NCBI GenBank assembly: GCA_003427395.1
Contig: BFEA01000247.1
Location: 1,067,548 to 1,123,764, forward strand
Length of the DNA: 56,217 bases
DNA from: Chara braunii
Lineage: Eukaryota > Streptophyta > Charophyceae > Charales > Characeae
Direction of reading: 5' to 3'
Shown: positions 52,521 through 56,217 of the stretch, one piece after another
Numbering within the stretch: position 1 is the first letter of the stretch
How the letters are laid out: every line of letters starts with the position of its first letter
The notes under the pieces: generated by a model
Told to the model about the DNA's origin: nothing
Seen by the model: only the letters and a program-made list of their open reading frames with translations
Databases searched by the model: none
Program-made: the position numbers and the translations under genes

Positions 52521-52920
52521 AGTGCACGATCTACTTGAGGATGACGAGGAGACCTTCGTAGAGGATCCTTCTCTTGATGACGATCAAGAGCAAGGATGCG
52601 AGACATCTTGCTCTTCGTCAACTCATGAGTCTGAGTATGTAAATGACGAAGAATCCATGAATGTCTTCAAGAAGACTGCCTTCAAAAGTAAGGGACCCAG
52701 GATGACAACGAAGAACAACACTAACACCATTCTTCCCAAGGGAGCGAAGATTCCACCCAAACCGGAAGATCCTGCCACAAAACCATGGGTAGATCTCCGA
52801 ATAAGTGAAAGTGAGTGGAAACACAGGGTGAAGAAATGGGGTTGCCTGCATTGCACCAAACCGGGACACTCAGTCCAACATTGTTTCAGATTGCAGCAGG
52901 GAAACCAACAACGGGGGTAG
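52500..52920 (+). pseudogene. gag, nucleocapsid with CCHC zinc knuckle
   Basis: An acidic segment (HDLLEDDEETFVEDPSLDDD) is followed by a basic one and the zinc knuckle CLHCTKPGHSVQHC (C-x2-C-x4-H-x4-C), which binds RNA. A frame change just after the knuckle (about 52,890) leads to the protease. Confidence 0.85.
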
Positions 52921-53369
52921 AGACATCATCAGCAGACTCTACAGACGGAGAGGCTGAACATGTAAGTGCAGTTCCTTCATTGGATTCTGATCCCACTCAG
53001 CAAACCTCTCCTGAGACCCCATCTGATGCTGATTCCAAGGCTGAGAAAATACACATCCTACACAAGGAGCCTCATGCTCTCTTGTCGCGCTGGGCTCACA
53101 TGAAGCAAGAACGCGCGCAAGGGAAAACGAAGTTGATCTTCTTCAAACTCCGCATTAACGGCGGTTACATCCGTGCATTGGCTGATTGTGGCGCAACCAC
53201 TAACTACTTCTCACCGCACGACATTCGTAAGGCACGCTTGGGAATGAAGCAAGTGACTTTGCAGAATCCTTGTCGGACCCAAGTAGGCAACCAAGAGGTT
53301 GTCACATCTACGCATGCAGTGAAAGGTGTGCGCACTATCTTTGACGCGGACCCGCACAATCACGCATGA
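52890..53369 (+). pseudogene. gypsy aspartic protease
   Basis: KLIFFKLRINGGYIRALADC then GATTNYFSPHDI is the protease active-site region. The usual D-(S/T)-G is DCG here, a variant also met in plant retrotransposons. The frame stops at 53,369, and IFDA... resumes as THELNFCVLDQCPFAAVIG in the RT frame. Confidence 0.8.
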
Positions 53370-54402
53370 GTTGAATTTCTGTGTTCTTGATCAGTGCCCC
53401 TTCGCCGCGGTTATTGGCTTGGGCTGGTTGCAGGCCCAATGTGAAAGAACCACGTGGAAGGACTCACAGTTCATGGTCAAAGATGCCATGGAAATCGAGC
53501 GTCCAGTCCTCTTGGATGAGCCGCACGAGTCCCAAGTAACTTTTCTCAATGCAATGCAATTCTGCAAAAAGTGGTGCAGGCGCAAAGTTGATGAGCAAAT
53601 GTATATAGCCTTTGTTAGGCCTGCTTATGTGCCTTCTATTTTTGCTGTACATAATGATTCTACTTTGCATGCCGTTTTGACCTCTAATGCAACAACTTCT
53701 ACCTCTACTAAATCTACTTCTAGTCCAAACGACTCTGCTTTAAATCCTGTTGTTTTGGCTGCACCGATGCAATCCGGGATGCTTGCACCTGAATGTGATG
53801 ATCCACCTCCGGAGATCCCATCAGAAGTCCGCAACCTTCTCAACCAATTTCCTGAAGTCTTGGCCGAACCGCATGGAGTTCCCGTGTGTCCGGTCCGACA
53901 CAAGATCGAGTTGATAGAAGGTAGCAGTCCTCCAAAAGGTTGTGTCTATCGAATGGGCTCAGGCGAATTGGAAGAGTTGCGAAGACAGGTTGATGACATG
54001 ATTGAGAAAGGATGGATCAAGCCAAGCGAATCCGAATTCGGTGCATCGGTTCTGTTTGTCCCTAAGAAAGGAGGCAGACTACGGATGTGTATCGATTACC
54101 GTGGACTGAATAGAATAACAAGGAAGAATGCATATCCTTTGCTGCGTATTGATGATCTGCTTGATGCTGCAGATGGATGCAAGGTCTTCAGCAAGATCGA
54201 TCTCAAGTCTGGCTACCACCAGATTGAAGTCGACCCTGCAGACCAGCACAAACTGCATTCAAAACTCGCGATGGGTTGTACGAGTTTACCGTCATGCCCT
54301 TCGGTCTCACGAATGCACCGACCACCTTTCAAAGTCTCATGGATAAGGTGTTCTGCAATCAAATCAATCGATTTGTTGTTGTTTATCTGGACGATATACT
54401 AA
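53345..54402 (+). pseudogene. gypsy RT, first half
   Basis: The frame covers the end of protease (FAAVIGLGWLQAQ), a Ser/Thr-rich linker, EIPSEVRNLLNQFPEVLAEP, then RT motifs [38 protein letters not shown] and FSKIDLKSGYHQIEVDPADQ, which carries the first catalytic Asp. A one-base shortfall in an A run (about 54,249-54,252) breaks the frame just before the next RT motif. Confidence 0.85.
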
Positions 54403-55367
54403 TCTTCAACAAGTCGATGGAGGAGCACATGAGACACCTTGAGGAAGTGTTACAAATCCTCAAGGATGCGCAACTCCATCTCAACTTGGAGAAATCTGAG
54501 TTTGGGAGGGACAGCGTCATCTACCTTGGACATCGGTTGTCTGCTGCAGGTGTAGAGCCCGAGGCAACCAAAGTTGAGTTCAACCGCAACTGGCCTCAAC
54601 CGGCCAATGTCCGCGAGTTGCGTTCTTTTCTTGGTCTTGCGTCATACTACCGTAAGTTTGTACCCAAATTCTTTATTATTGCCCGTCCGCTGTCCAAGTT
54701 GACAAGGAAGAATGTGTCTTACACATGGGATGGGGAATGCACAACAGCCTTTCAAGCGTTGAAGGAGGTTTTGGTGAGTCATCCGGTGCTCCGCATTGAA
54801 GATCCCAAACTTACATTCGTAGTAACTACGGATGCAAGCTTGTATGCGATTGGTGCAGTGCTGCAGCAAGATGACGGCGATGGCTTACGTCCGCTTGAAT
54901 ATTACAGCAAACGCATGCCCAGTCACAAGGTAGCTGCCTCCACTTACATGCGAGAACTCTACGCCTTGAGAGAGGCACTAAATCATTGGAAACACTACCT
55001 CTTGGGTCGTCATTTCAAAGTGTTATCAGATCACGAGACTTTGAAATGGATTCAGACGCAGATTAATCCATCAACCACATTGACCCGCTGGCTGCATGAG
55101 ATTGATGTGTATGATTTTGAACTTGAGCACACGAAAAGCTTTTACAATCGCGTTGCGGATGCTTTGTCTCGCCATCCTGAGTACATGACTTGCCTTGTGG
55201 GTTCCTATGATCTCTGTAAGAATTTGAAGGAGGAACTTGTTGAGCACACTGCCAAGGACCCGGAACTCGGTCCCATCCTTGAGCAGATTCGGGCTAACCC
55301 TAGTAGTCAGCCTGATTTCCATGAATGTAAGGGCTTACTTTTCCGATGTTACGGGAAACACCACTGA
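54276..55367 (+). pseudogene. gypsy RT second half and RNase H
   Basis: YEFTVMPFGLTNAPTTFQSL is followed by FVVVYLDDILIFNKSMEEH with the catalytic YLDD intact. The RNase H has VVTTDAS, YMRELYALREAL, VLSDHETLKW and RVADALSRHPEYM, so all four acidic residues are kept. The frame ends with a TGA at about 55,365; integrase-like text (LCVPNHEPILTHFLDLAHYY) continues for about 70 bp before homology ends. Confidence 0.85.
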
Positions 55368-55436
55368 CTGTGTGTACCCAACCATGAGCCGATCCTTACT
55401 CACTTCTTGGACTTGGCTCATTATTACGGACTCCGC

Positions 55437-55932
55437 CAGGGCTCGATCCCTGGTCTATCTTTTGCTGTTTCAGCTGCATCCCGTTTTCGGCCTGGCACCC
55501 TTTTTCCAAACCCCTCCTTTGGTACCGTAGGATTTTGGACAACTGGCGCCATGCTGCAATTCGGGCGCCACTTTCAAATACTGCATTTTTCAGTTCTGCC
55601 CTCGGGGCCTTTGCAGAAATGCCCCTAGTACCGTACGTGTCACCGGTACTTATACCGGCTCCCCGTACGGTACGGGGACCAGTCTCGTACCAGTTCTCGG
55701 CTGCTATACTCGTACTCAGTGTGTGACTTGCTGTTTCGGCATTCAGAATCCAAGACTTCGGGATGCAACTCACCCAAAAGAGTCAACGCAGCCGCTGTGA
55801 CTTGCCACTGTGTCTGCGTTCGATCCTCAGTCCGAGTCAGTCGTGTCGAGTGAGTGAGTGTGTGTGTGTGCTCTCACTCTCTCCCTCTCTGTCCTCTCCC
55901 TCGGCTCACCCTCAGCCTCACGCTCGTTACAC
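55437..55932 (+). other. Probable LTR region of a fourth element
   Basis: Unrelated sequence follows the broken integrase. CCGTACGGTACGGGG-type palindromic words lie at 55,630-55,690, and the region ends CTCGTTACA before a primer site. No coding frame is supported. It may mark insertion of a younger element into the third one. Confidence 0.45.
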
Positions 55933-55944
55933 TGGTATCGGAGC
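55933..55944 (+). promoter_or_regulatory. Second primer-binding site (tRNA-Met type)
   Basis: The same 12-mer as at 49,822, TGGTATCGGAGC, again one base after a ...TTACA end. The element body lies beyond the window. Confidence 0.7.
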
Positions 55945-56155
55945 GATTCGCTCCCCCTTCGTCGCCGTGACCTTCAGTGCCGTGCCACGTCATCACCGCC
56001 GTCATCAAGACCTCCGTCGCCGCTGTGCCACGACATCGTCGTCGTCGTGCCACGTCATCAGGGTCGTGCTCCTCGTTGCCGCCTTGATCCTTGATTGCCG
56101 CCATCGCCAGGTAAGCAACAAATTTTATTTATTTATTTGTTCTTCCTATTCTTTC

Positions 56156-56190
56156 TTTCTTCTTCTTCTTCTTCTTCTTCTTCTTCTTCT
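56156..56190. repeat. (CTT)n microsatellite at the window end
   Basis: About ten CTT units follow 55,945-56,150, which is CGTC-rich leader-like sequence without a supported gene. A C run closes the window. Confidence 0.9.
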
Positions 56191-56217
56191 CCTCTCCCGC
56201 TGTCGCGATCCCCCCCC

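Larger units (their letters stand above)
49822..55436 (+). mobile_element. Third Ty3/gypsy element, truncated in integrase
   Basis: Primer site, ~1.47-kb leader, gag, CCHC knuckle, protease, RT and RNase H in order, then only the first ~35 codons toward integrase (after a TGA near 55,365). The domain sequences are well kept but cross at least five frame changes, so each break is a small indel or base-call error. The remainder of integrase and the 3' LTR are absent; a different element's LTR region appears to follow. Confidence 0.85.

Overview
This window looks like a nuclear contig of a streptophyte, most likely a charophyte green alga with a large, transposon-filled genome (a Chara-like alga is my best guess). 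The reasons are: (i) three degraded Ty3/gypsy elements whose RT, integrase and C-terminal tails resemble proteins I associate with Chara; (ii) an insert of plant-type mitochondrial DNA in which the end of nad5 runs straight into the start of nad4, an order known from bryophyte and charophyte mitochondria; (iii) no convincing intact host gene. The species call is inference. The sequence also holds an 878-base assembly gap (10,107-10,984), scattered Ns and many single-base frameshifts, so decay and sequencing error cannot be fully separated.

Layout. 0-10 kb: microsatellites, a GTCCGG palindrome cluster, a degraded unknown reading frame on the minus strand (about 1,960-3,480) and short tandem duplications. 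10-18.1 kb: a GC-rich non-coding block very rich in perfect short inverted repeats, including five ~125-base repeats (13.3-13.9 kb) and an array of hairpins (14.17-15.09 kb) that share an 18-base loop but have different, still self-complementary stems. 18.8-25.1 kb: two tandem ~494-bp repeats with Pol III-type A and B boxes, then a Penelope-like retroelement (PLE) between two (TA)n tracts. After its reverse transcriptase this PLE carries a Josephin-like cysteine protease (deubiquitinase fold) and a RING-like Cys/His cluster in place of the usual GIY-YIG endonuclease. 25-28.3 kb: microsatellites, a fold-back element and a second hairpin-dense block. 28.3-37.4 kb: mostly non-coding, with two collinear degraded copies of an unrecognised protein cassette (30.66-31.79 kb) and dispersed repeats. 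38.1-46.2 kb: two related gypsy elements head to head (minus 38,140-40,957; plus 40,958-46,230). The plus copy is split between protease and RT by a 1.67-kb mosaic of mitochondrial fragments (nad2, nad4, nad5-nad4, rps7). 46.2-49.8 kb: LTR-like and dispersed repeat sequence. 49.8-55.4 kb: a third gypsy element (tRNA-Met-type primer site, gag, zinc knuckle, protease, RT, RNase H) truncated at the start of integrase. A further primer site at 55,933 begins another element that leaves the window.

The strongest candidates for something undescribed are the PLE carrying ubiquitin-system domains and the covarying hairpin array.
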